Position numbers and translations under genes: made by a program. A model generated the notes under the pieces. The model ran no database searches, was not told where the DNA came from, and saw only the letters and a program-made list of their open reading frames with translations. Positions 55,044 to 64,000 of a DNA stretch of 64,000 nt are shown piece after piece. Source of the DNA: Sorex araneus (lineage: Eukaryota > Chordata > Mammalia > Eulipotyphla > Soricidae); the NCBI RefSeq assembly GCF_027595985.1, contig NC_073313.1:99435552-99499551 (forward strand). Direction: 5' to 3'. Each line of letters begins with the position of its first letter. Within the stretch, counting starts at the first letter, position 1.

Positions 55044-58000
55044 AAACAGGAAACTAAATCAAACACCTGGAAATTAAACAGCTCACTATTGAACAATGAA
55101 TGGCTTAGAAAGGAAATCAAAGAGGAAAGCAAAAGATTCCTGGGAAAGAATGAAAATGAGGGCACGAGTTACCAAAACTTATGAGACACGGCAAAAGCTG
55201 TGTTAAGAAGAAAGTTTATAGCTCTACAAGCATTCCTCAGGAAGGAAGAGCGAGCCCACATAAATAATCTAACCTCATAGTTCAAGATCTTGGAGAAGGA
55301 TCAAAAAAAGGAGCCCAATTCGAATAGGAAGAAGGAAATAATAAAACTCAGACATGAAATTAACAAGATGGAAACCCAAAAAACAATCCGAAAGATCAAT
55401 AAAACCAAGATCTGGTTCTTCAAAAAAATAAACATGTTCGATAAGCCTCTAGCAAGAATCACAAAGAAAGGGAGGGAGAAAACCCTAATAAACCGAATCA
55501 GCAATGAAAAGGGGGACATCACAACAGAAATTACAGAAATTCAAAGGATCCTCAGGAATTACTTTGAGAAGCTTTATGCCACAAAACAAGAAAACCTTGA
55601 GGAAATGGATAAATTCCTGAACTCCTAGAGCCTCCCAAGGCTGAACCAAGATTAACTAGAATACCTAAACAGACCTATCACCTTCAAGGAAATTGAAATT
55701 GCAATAAAAAGTCTCCCCAAGCACAAAAGTCCTGGCCCAGATGGATTCACTAGTAATTTCTTCCAAATATATAAAGAGGACGTACTCCCAATCCTCTTTA
55801 AGCTTTTTCAGGAAGTTGAAGTATCAGAAACACATACAAACAGTTTCTATGAAGCAAATATCACCCTGATGCCAAAATCAGACAGAGATACCACAAAGAA
55901 AGAGAATTACAGACCTATATCCCTAATGAACACAGACGCAGATCCACAACAAAACATTAGCAAATAGAATCGAACAACTCATTAAAAATAACCATTTTTA
56001 ATGACTGGTCATCCCAACCATGACCAGTTGGGATTCATACCAGAGATGAAAGGATGGTTTAACATTCATAAATCGATAAAAAATAAATCCATCATATCAA
56101 CAAAAGGAACAGATAAAAAACATATGACCATATCAATAGGAGCAAAGAAAGTCTTTGACAAGATTCAGCACCCGTTTATGACAAAAACTCTCAGCAAAAT
56201 GGGCATCGAAGGAACTTTCCTCAATATAGTCCAAGCCATCTACCAAAAGCCCACCACAAGTATTTTCAATGGGAAAAACTAAAAGCCTTCCCTCTAAGAT
56301 CGGGCACAAGACAATGTTGCCCGCTTTCGCCACTTCTATTCAATGTAGTTCTGGAAGTCCTGGCCATAGCATTTAGACAAGAAAAAGATATCGATATCAA
56401 GGGCATACAGATAGGAAAAGAAGAGGTCAAGTTATCACTATTTGCAGACGATATGACACTATACTTAGAAAACCTTAAAGACTCTACAAAAGAGCTTCTA
56501 GAAACAATAGCACTGTATAGTAAAGTGGCAGGCTAAAAATCAATACGCAAAAGTCTGTGGCTTTTTTTATATACCAAAAAAAGAAGGAGAAGAAATAGAC
56601 ATTAAAAAAATAATCCGGTTCACAATAGTACCTCAGAAAATTAAGTACCTCAGAATCAGATTAATCAAAGAGGTGAAGGACCCATGCAAGTAAAATTACA
56701 AAACATTACTTCAAGAAATAAAAGAGGACACTAGGAAATAGAGAAACATCGCCTGTTCATGGATAGGGAGGATTAACATTATCAAGATGACAATACTGCC
56801 CAAAGCACTATACAAATTTAATGCGGTCCCAATCAGGATACCCATGACATTTTTCAAAAAATATAGACAAAACACTCCTGAAATTCATATGGAACAATAA
56901 CTCTCACGAATAGCTAAAGCAATCCTTGGGAAAAAGAAGATGAGTGGCATCACCTGCCCCAACGTCAAACTCTACTACAAAGCAGTAGTAATTAAAACAG
57001 CATGGTATTAGGCTAGAAACAGAAACGCAGACCAATGTAACAGAGTTGATTATTCTGTCACAGACTCCCAAATATATGACCACTTAATATTTGACAAAAG
57101 AGCAAGAAAAGTGTAGTGGAACAAGGAAAGCCTCTTCAACAAGTGGTGCTGGAAAAACTGGATAGCTACCTGAAAAAAATGAACTCTGACTTCTGTCTAG
57201 TGCCAGGCACAAAAGTCAGATCAAAGCGGATTAAAGACCTCAGTATCAGACATGAATCCATAAGGTATATAGAGGAAAATGTAGGCAGAACTCTCCATGA
57301 CATTGAAGCCAAAAGCACCTTTAAGGATGAAACACCACTGACCAAGCAAGTGGAAAAAATAATCAAATGGGACTACAGCAAACTAACTTCAAAAGAAACA
57401 GTGACCAAAATACAGAGAGAGCCCACAGAATGGGAAAGAATATTTCCCCAATACACATCTAATAAGGGATTAATATCCAGGATATACAAGACACTAGTAG
57501 AAGTATATAAGAAAAAAACTTCCAACACTATCAAAAATGGGGAGAAGAAATGAACAGAATCTTCCTCAAAAAATAAATACAAATGGCCTAATGGCACAAG
57601 AAAAAATGCTCCACATCGCCAATTATCAGGGAGATGCATATCAAAACAACAATGAAATATCATTTCAAACCACAGAGACCCGCACACATTCAAAAGAACA
57701 AAAGCAACCCATGTGGAGTGGATGTGGAGAAAGGGATGCTCTTTCACTGTTAGTGTGAATGCCGACTGGTCCAGCCTTTTTGGAAAACAATATGGACAGT
57801 CCTTCAAAATATAGAAATTGAGCTTCCATATGACCCTGCAATACCACTTCTGAGAATATATCCCGAGGCTGCAAAAATAGCACAGTAGAAATGACATCTT
57901 TCCTATATGTTCATTGAAGCATTGTTCACAATAACCAAAATCGGGCAACAACCCAAGTGCCCAAGAACAGATGATTGGTTAAAGAAACTTTGGTACATCT

Positions 58001-58653
58001 ACACAATGGAATACTATGCAGTTGCTAGGAGAGATGAAGTCATGAAATTTGCTTATAAATGGATAGACATGGAGAGTATCATGCTATGTGAAATGAGCAT
58101 TGTGTAACTGAGACTTAAGCCTGAAAGCTTTGTAACTTTCCACATGGTGATTCAATTAAAAAAATTTTAAGTAAATAAATAATTAAAAAATAGAAAGAGA
58201 GGGACAGACATAGAAGGACTGCACTTATTTGTGGAGTATAAAATAACATAACACGAGACCAACATCCATGGAAAGTAGATAGATGGGTTAGGAACACTGC
58301 TCCATGGTTGAAAGCTTGCCTCAAGGGCGGATCAGAGAGGACAGCTGTAATAGAGAAGGGATCACTAAAGAAATGATGGTTGTAGGAATCGGTCGGGATG
58401 GGAGATGTGTGCCAAAAGTGGATAAAGGACCAAACATGATAACTTCTCAGTATCTGCATGGCAAATCATAATGCCCAAAAATAGAGAGAGAGTATGGGGA
58501 ATATTGTCTGCCATGGAGCCAGTGGGAGATTGGGAAAAGTGGAGGTATAATGGAATGTGCACTGGTGAAGGGATGGGTGTTTAATCATTGTGTGATTGTA
58601 ACTCAGACATGAAAGCTTGTAACTATATATCACAGTTAATCAATAAAATTTTA
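55044..58653 (+). mobile_element. 5'-truncated L1 (plus strand) with target duplication
   Basis: It starts inside ORF2 and runs through the reverse-transcriptase region (AFDKIQ-like [20 protein letters not shown] at 56001-56282; [11 protein letters not shown]-type text near 55720; the GCAGACGATATG stretch at 56442, an ADDM motif). It continues with the ORF2 C-terminus (KVRSKRIKDLSIRHESIRYI at 57116-57553) and 3'UTR to AATAAAATTTTAAA. It is flanked by AAAATATCTTTAAACA (55028-55043) and AAAATACCTTTAAACA (58654-58669), one mismatch. Many stops break ORF2. An 80-bp L1-tail fragment (58105-58190) is inserted near its end. Confidence 0.92.
58105..58190 (+). mobile_element. Short L1-tail fragment inside the plus-strand L1
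   Basis: The ORF2 end GTGAAATGAGCA is interrupted by TGAAAGCTTTGTAACTTTCC and TGGTGATTCAATTAAAAAAATT. The L1 then resumes at AGAAAGAGAGGGACAGACAT. The fragment is an L1 3' terminus of about 80 bp. Confidence 0.75.
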
Positions 58654-58669
58654 AAAATACCTTTAAACA

Positions 58670-59715
58670 TAAAATTGTTCTTGAAGTTGAAATAAAATTA
58701 TACCAGCAATTAAATATAAACTTATAGCAATGACTCAAATGGATGAAGAATGAAGAGAGAAATGGGACTCGAGAAAAGTAATGAAATTTTAAAGAAATGA
58801 TTGGATTGCATAGAAAAGCAAACATCAAAATTTTGGGACTACTAGATCTTAAAAAGAGTGAAGGAGGCAGAGACAAACTTAAATTATGTTATATGCAAAT
58901 TTTTAGAACCAAATTTTTAGAACCCAGAAGCAGAAACAGAAAGAATATACAATTTTCTCATTTCTATCTGATCTAAACTAAGATATAACACTATTAACAC
59001 AACAAAGTGACTCCCGAAAGGGTAGATCCCAGCAACCTCCACACCCATCCCTCACCATATTTAAGGCTCACACCACAGCTCCTTCTTGACCTTCTGCTTG
59101 TTGCTCTACCTTTCCAGGTGAGGATTCCCTCTGGCTGATATCACTGGGGCTATTTCTGTCTAGGATCAGAATCCCTTCCTACCAGATGGATCCCATCAGC
59201 CTTCACACCTGACCTGCTTCATATTAATCATGTGGTCCCACACCACAGTTCCTATAGTGTGAATTTGCTTATGGAGAAGTGCGACAAATATACTCAACAA
59301 ATTACATGCTACTCACAGTAATTTTTACTGTTATTCTTTTAGGATGGAAAAAGAATATAGATCAATCATCAACTTCATCCCTCAGCATCTTCCAGGGAGT
59401 TAGCTACAAACACTCACTCCCAAGCACAGCCAGAACACTAGAAAATCAATATAGAAAATATATAGAACTCCTCAAGCTGAATGAGTGAAAACTATATTAC
59501 CGAAAAGATTAACAAACATCAGTAAAATTTCAGACAGTGTCTATAGTGACACTATGATGAGGATGTTCAATGAGTTCAAAGAAACAATAGCACAGGTAGT
59601 AAACAAAGCACAAGAAATTATGAGAATCAAAATGAAATATGATTACATCCAGAATTGACAGAAATGAAGAACATAGTACGTAATATAAAATGTCAGTAGA
59701 TATAGGTGATATAAG
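58670..59715 (+). mobile_element. HAL1/old L1-like remnant, copy B (part 1)
   Basis: Resembles 16430-16760 in the same orientation. Downstream text (GAGTTCAAAGAAACAATAGCACAGG, then AAACAAAGCACAAGAAATTATGAG) has the layout of a half-L1 ORF1. It is interrupted by the composite insertion and continues at 60355. Confidence 0.6.
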
Positions 59716-59727
59716 AACTCAATATAA

Positions 59728-60342
59728 CTCAAGGCCGCTGATGCGGCTGGGACTCCGGGATGGAAAACCTGCCCTGGGCTGGTACCTCGATGAGATGACA
59801 GAGGATGCACGGAACATTTCCGCTTGGGTGCGTGTGTGTTGTCCCTCAATTCCTGTCCCCGCAGACCAAAGCTGAAAAACGGCTTTCCTGGGAATTGGTT
59901 AAAAACGTGGCTCTGGGAAGGAGCCCTGACACGGGCTGGTACCTGGAGATACAAGGGCAGGAGGATTGCCCCATAGCCGGAAGACTGCTTCATGAGTGGA
60001 GGGAAGAAGGCAGATGGAATAGAGAAGGGATCACTAAGAAAATTATGGCTGGAGGAACCAATTGGGATGGGAGATGTATGCTGAAAGTAGATAATGGAAC
60101 AAACATGATGAAGTCTCAGTGTCTGTGTTGCAAGCCATAATGCCCAAAAGTAAAGAGAGATTATGGGGAATATTCTCTGCCACGGAGGCAGGGAGAGGGT
60201 GGGAAGGGGGATATACCTGGGATATTGTTGGTGGGGAATGTTCACTGGTGAAGGGGGTGGGTGTTTGTTTATTATGAGATTGTAACCCAAACATGAAAGC
60301 TTGTAACTATCTCATGGTGATTCAATAAAATAAAAATTAAAA
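59728..60342 (+). mobile_element. Composite retrotransposon: tandem module fused to L1 3' end
   Basis: Perfect 12-bp duplication AACTCAATATAA at 59716-59727 and 60343-60354. The 5' part (59728-59950) is the 157-bp module seen at 101-460 (GGTACCTCGATGAG at 59781, GGTACCTGGA at 59938, GCTTTCCTGGGAATTGG between). The 3' part (59953-60342) is an L1 3'UTR (CTGCTTCATGAGTGGAGG, TGGGATGGGAGATGTATGC, CATGGTGATTCAATAAAATAAAAATTAAAA). No ORF1 or ORF2 lies between. The single duplication pair shows that both parts inserted as one RNA. Confidence 0.92.
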
Positions 60343-60354
60343 AACTCAATATAA

Positions 60355-60960
60355 TAAAGTTATTAACATAATAACAGAAACTGAGCAAAAATATTTAGGT
60401 GCTCAAATGTGAGAAAGAAGAAACTGCTAGGAAACAGCAGAACGTAAAAAATAGTCTGCAAAGAAATGAACACATACCAGAGAATTATGGGATGAGTTCA
60501 AGAGAAACAATGAAATAATCTCAGGAGTCCCTGAAAATAGAAGGCAATTTTGTTGTGAACAAACAATAGTTAAAATTATCATTGATAACAACTTACCAGA
60601 GTTAAGTATTATAGGCACTGAGATTCAAGAGTTTTGGAGAGTCCCAATGAAAATACGCCTACCTAAGAATCACTACAAGACAATTTACACTCAAACTGAC
60701 AAAATATAAAGATTGAGACAGAATAATGAATGCAGTAAGAGCAAAGAAGGACCTTATATGCAAATAAAAGTTCACAAGGTGTACAACAGATCTATCAAAT
60801 AAGAGCTCTATGAGCTAGAAGAATATGGAAGGATATAGTAAAATAATTCAAGGAAAGAACAGCTCACCAAGAATACTCTATCCAGATATATTATCACTTA
60901 TATTTGAAGAAACTATACAGAACTCCGTGAACAAGCAACAGTTTAGGGAATTCATAGCCT
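60355..60960 (+). mobile_element. HAL1/old L1-like remnant, copy B (part 2)
   Basis: Continuation of 58670-59715. It ends in text typical of half-L1 elements (AACAGCTCACCAAGAATACTC, then TATCCAGATATATTATCACTT and ACTATACAGAACTCCGTGAAC). Frames are destroyed. Confidence 0.6.
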
Positions 60961-60984
60961 TGAAATGAGTTTGGCAAGAAGCAT

Positions 60985-61402
60985 TAGGTTGGCTCCATGG
61001 CTTGGAAGCTGGTCTCACATGCTGGGGAAAAAGGCAGCTCAGATAGAGAAGGGAACACCAAGTAAAATGTGGTTGGAGATCCCGCCTGGGAAGGCAGATT
61101 CGTGCTGAAAATAGACTAGAGACTGAACACAATGACCACTCAATACCCCTCTTGCAAACCACAACACCCAATGGAGAGAGAGAACAAAAGGGAATGCCCT
61201 GCCACAGAGGCAGGGTGGGGTGGGGAGGGAGATGGGATTGGGGGATGTGAGGGATACTGGGCTTATTGTTGGTGGAGAATGGGCACTGGTGGAGGGATAT
61301 GTTTGCGAACATTGTATGAGGGAAAAACAAGCTTGAAAATGTATGAATCTGTATCTGTACCCTCATGGTGATTCACTAATTAAAGAATAAAATAAATTAC
61401 AA
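60985..61402 (+). mobile_element. L1 3'UTR, 5'-truncated copy
   Basis: GGCTCCATGGCTTGGAAGCTG, CAGATAGAGAAGGGAACACC, CCACTCAATACCCCTCTTGC, then TCATGGTGATTCACTAATTAAAG. Same subfamily as the insertion at 43657-44036. Confidence 0.88.
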
Positions 61403-61544
61403 AAAATGGTGGAGGGAAATTCAACTGGGAGGAGGAAGTGGAATAGAAATGTGGTAAAGTATTATGTATGAAACTCTATCAGTAACACTACTGTAACCCA
61501 CAATATATGAACTTATATATTAAAACGTGCCCCTAGTAGAGACA

Positions 61545-61660
61545 TACTGGTCCAGGGAAGTGGGCACTGGTGAAGGGATTGATATTGAAACAATGTATGC
61601 CTGAAACCCGATCATGAAATATTTCTTAATCTCAGGGTGAATTTAAAGATGAGCTCCTAT
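61545..61660 (+). mobile_element. L1 3'UTR fragment, diverged
   Basis: GGGCACTGGTGAAGGGATTG, then GTATGCCTGAAACCCGATCATG and a weak tail. Confidence 0.65.
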
Positions 61661-61787
61661 AAAGGATAGCAGAAACTTCCCATCATGTAGCATTGAGTAT
61701 GGCACTCACTGATGGTGCAAATGGTTGTCTTCTACTAAATTAAGAAAAGTTAAAAAACATAGCCATTTAGCATCACATATTTACTTT

Positions 61788-61965
61788 TTTCTTTTAAATT
61801 TTATTGAATCACCATGAGATAGTTACAAGCTTTCATGTTTGGGTTACAATCACACAATGATCAAACATCCATCCCTCCACCAGTGAACATTCCCCACCAC
61901 CAATATCCCTGGTATACCCCCCTTTCCCACCCTCCCTCTGCCTCCATGGCAGACATTGATTTATT
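61788..61965 (-). mobile_element. L1 3' tail
   Basis: TTTAAATTTTATTGAATCACCATGAG, CATGTTTGGGTTACAATCACAC, CATCCCTCCACCAGTGAACATTCC, CTGCCTCCATGGCAGAC. Antisense and well preserved, so fairly young. Confidence 0.92.
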
Positions 61966-62034
61966 TTATGAAAATTCTATTTGCCATACCTTTAAGTTTT
62001 ATTAGGTCAAGTAATATGGAATAAATTTGTTATA

Positions 62035-62150
62035 TGCCTGCTCTATGGGGGAAGGCTGGGATCGGAGGGAATCTGGAGATATTGATGGAGTGAGGGGTTC
62101 ATTACTGGTAGGATTGGTGTTGGAACATTGTATATCTGAAAGAACTTTTG
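62035..62150 (+). mobile_element. L1 3'UTR fragment, diverged
   Basis: GGGAATCTGGAGATATTGATGG, then GTTGGAACATTGTATATCTGAAAG. Only a remnant. Confidence 0.5.
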
Positions 62151-62186
62151 TTTGTTGCTCTAGAGATTTTTACTTTGATTTTGATT

Positions 62187-62350
62187 TTTGGGCCACACCC
62201 AATGATGCTCAGTTATGACTCCTGGCTTTGCTTTCAGGGATCAATCATCCTGGCAGGTCAGAAGGAATGTATAGGGTGCTGGGGATTGAATCATCCTGGT
62301 CACTTCATGCAAAACAAACCCCCTACCCACTGTACTATCGCTCCAGTCCC
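62187..62350 (-). mobile_element. SOR-type SINE, diverged
   Basis: GGGCCACACCCAATGATGCTC, GGTGCTGGGGATTGAATCATC, ending CTGTACTATCGCTCCAGTCCC. It sits at the left border of the duplicated flank. Confidence 0.85.
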
Positions 62351-62351
62351 T

Positions 62352-63851
62352 AGATGTTTTCACCTTTACTGAGGTTTTGAAAGGCAAGGCAAAGAAAGCT
62401 AAACAGGGTTAGATTTGTTGAAATAGTTGAGGTATCGTCAGTGGGCACTGGGGCAAAGAAATTTTCCTTAGTGGCTACCCAGCAGGGTGACTTAAGCAGG
62501 ATGGCCCAGAATGTAAAAGCCCAATGTGAGTATATAAAAAAGTTTACAGGGGGAAAGGGCTTTGTATTGGTTGTCTTACAGATAAAAAATAGGTCTGGGT
62601 TAAATATTTTGCTTTGCTATAAATTAGCAATGTCAGTAGACCACAGGTGTGAAAAATATCAGAAAAGAGAAAAAAAGGAAAGAAAAATACGTGATTATTA
62701 AACACAGGAAAAATTCTGCTTGTGAGGAGTTCATATTCCAGTGCTATGTAGTGTAATAGATATATAATATGAAGTACATAAAAAAGTACAAACCAAAGAA
62801 GATAAAATGTACAGGTGATTTAAATTCTTAAATTATTTTATTTAGCACAAAATTAAAGAATGTATACAGACATAATTTAAATGTGGAAATATTTAAGTTT
62901 CATGTTTAAGTTCTTGAAGTGCAGTATATCATTAAAAATGTAAGCAACATGAGCAGATTAACAATCTTGCATTACTTTACCTGGTATAATATTACAAAAT
63001 ATTGACAAGATTACTAATTATTAACTCATTTTGCATTTCTGTTTCAGGTTTTTAACTATAGTTTCCTCATTTTGAAGTATTATTTCAAAATATCAACATG
63101 TCTTTATTTGACATTCTACTTTTTAAATCTTCAAAATGCAGCCAGTTTTCATTTCAACAACAAAAAACTCTACAGGACCTACTTGTTTACTAAACCTTAT
63201 ATACAAAACTATATATCAAAATATAAATGATACACAAACAAGCTGCATTCTTTTAAGGGTCTTTGACATGCAGTATGTCATTTCATTTCAACATGTCAGA
63301 AATATAAGTAAGTTACCAATTAGATAGTTTTCATCCTCTGCTTCTTATTAAATCTTGGCTAGACATTGTGTATTTAACAGATACCTTCACTTTTCAGAGT
63401 ACTCAAATTCTGAGTAAAGCTAGTATGTATCTTACTGAACAGTGCACAGGGAATAATGACATAAGGAATGATACGTATCATGAAGTGAACGTGCACCTTA
63501 AGTTAAGAATAAGAAGGCCAGAAAATCTATTCAAATAGATAAGATAAAACCTACATGAGAAGGTACCAGTTAAGTCTTGGGCTGAGGGCTGAGCTGCTAT
63601 CCAACAGCATAAGGGGCAGCACAGATTGAGCAGAGTATGTCTCTTAAACACAGTACAAGGAACATACACATGTCTTCACAAATTCTGATTGCCTTCAGGA
63701 AACCAATCCATTAGTGTTTTAACATGTTGACCCGGGGTTGTAATGTGTATCAATAAAGCAACAGACAAGTATAAGCCACCCTGAGAAACCCTAATAATGA
63801 TGTTTTAATATCTGTACATCAGTGCTGAAAAAATTCCTTGTACTGTGAACA
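62352..63851. repeat. Duplicated 3' flank of PRAME gene 3 (copy B)
   Basis: Paralogous to 19863-22791 in order and orientation. It lacks LTR copy D (empty site about 62800) and has only a short purine run where copy A has the 300-bp GGGGA tract. The last stretch before 63852 aligns with the gene 2 3'UTR (TCAGTGCTGAAAAAATTCCTTG against TCAGTGTTGAAGGAATTCCTTG). Confidence 0.85.
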
Positions 63852-64000
63852 TCACACAGGAAAAGCAAACCACTTCATGTCTTCCCGCTGTGCCACCTGT
63901 AGCATCAACTTCAATTGGGCCTGTACTTCAGCAAGTTTCTCTTCGTCCAAATTACCATTAAAATCCCGTTGTTCATAGCAATCCAAAGGAACAGGATAAC
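63852..64000 (-). CDS. PRAME family member (gene 3), C-terminal part, cut by window edge
   Basis: On the minus strand the final coding exon ends with TGA at 63854-63852. The visible frame (49 codons plus a partial one) runs YPVPLDCYEQRDFNGNLDEE, then KLAEVQAQLKLMLQVAQRED, then MKWFAFPV. It aligns without gaps to the C-termini of gene 1 and gene 2 and is closer to gene 2. The end differs: Pro-Val-stop in place of Pro-Glu-stop. No frame damage is visible in the part seen. The rest of the gene, and whether it is intact, lies outside the window. It has the same direction as gene 2 and a duplicated 3' flank, so it is a tandem paralogue. Confidence 0.9.
   Translation of the reverse strand, partial: YPVPLDCYEQRDFNGNLDEEKLAEVQAQLKLMLQVAQREDMKWFAFPV

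Overview
This window is nuclear DNA from a placental mammal, most likely a shrew (Soricidae, Sorex-like). The diagnostic evidence is more than a dozen copies of a short tRNA-derived SINE, with an A-box near TAGCACAGCGGG, a B-box near GGTTCGAATCC, a tail of GTGACCCAAAAAGC and then poly(A). I recognise this from memory as the shrew SOR-type SINE. The protein genes are intron-bearing members of the mammalian PRAME family. Most lines of sequence that look open are pieces of retrotransposons.

Three PRAME-family genes are visible. Gene 1 (+, 6169-8834) and gene 2 (-, 22792-25519) each have three coding exons with canonical GT-AG junctions and matching phases. They would encode 465 and 469 residues, and they converge on each other. 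Gene 3 (-) enters at the right edge (63852-64000) and only its last 49 codons are visible. The 3' flanks of genes 2 and 3 are copies of each other (19863-22791 and 62352-63851), so the two loci come from a segmental duplication. Copy A has since gained a solo LTR with a 6-bp target duplication and an expanded GGGGA tract.

Between the genes lies a dense retrotransposon landscape. A long, broken L1 lies on the minus strand at 47.1-55.0 kb; it has a 141-bp tandem unit in its 5' region and a nested L1 insertion. Head-to-head with it is a 5'-truncated L1 (+, 55.0-58.65 kb) with its target duplication. Many L1 3' tails, HAL1/old L1 remnants and four copies of one LTR family (14.4-21.5 kb) fill most of the rest. 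There is also a 5'-truncated processed pseudogene of HNRNPC at 41.35-41.76 kb.

Three insertions stand out. (1) At 40145-40757, an insertion with target duplications and poly(A) carries subtelomere-like sequence, including an antisense arylsulfatase exon and its splice acceptor. This runs into degenerate and then regular TTAGGG repeats, as expected for a retrotransposed TERRA-like telomeric RNA. (2) At 59716-60354, a composite element fuses a 157/158-bp tandem module (also present at 101-460) directly to an L1 3' end, bounded by a 12-bp target duplication. (3) At 43657-44395, a short L1 tail carries about 345 bp of downstream sequence with its own AATAAA and second poly(A), a textbook 3' transduction. 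I found no tRNA, rRNA, CRISPR or prokaryotic features.
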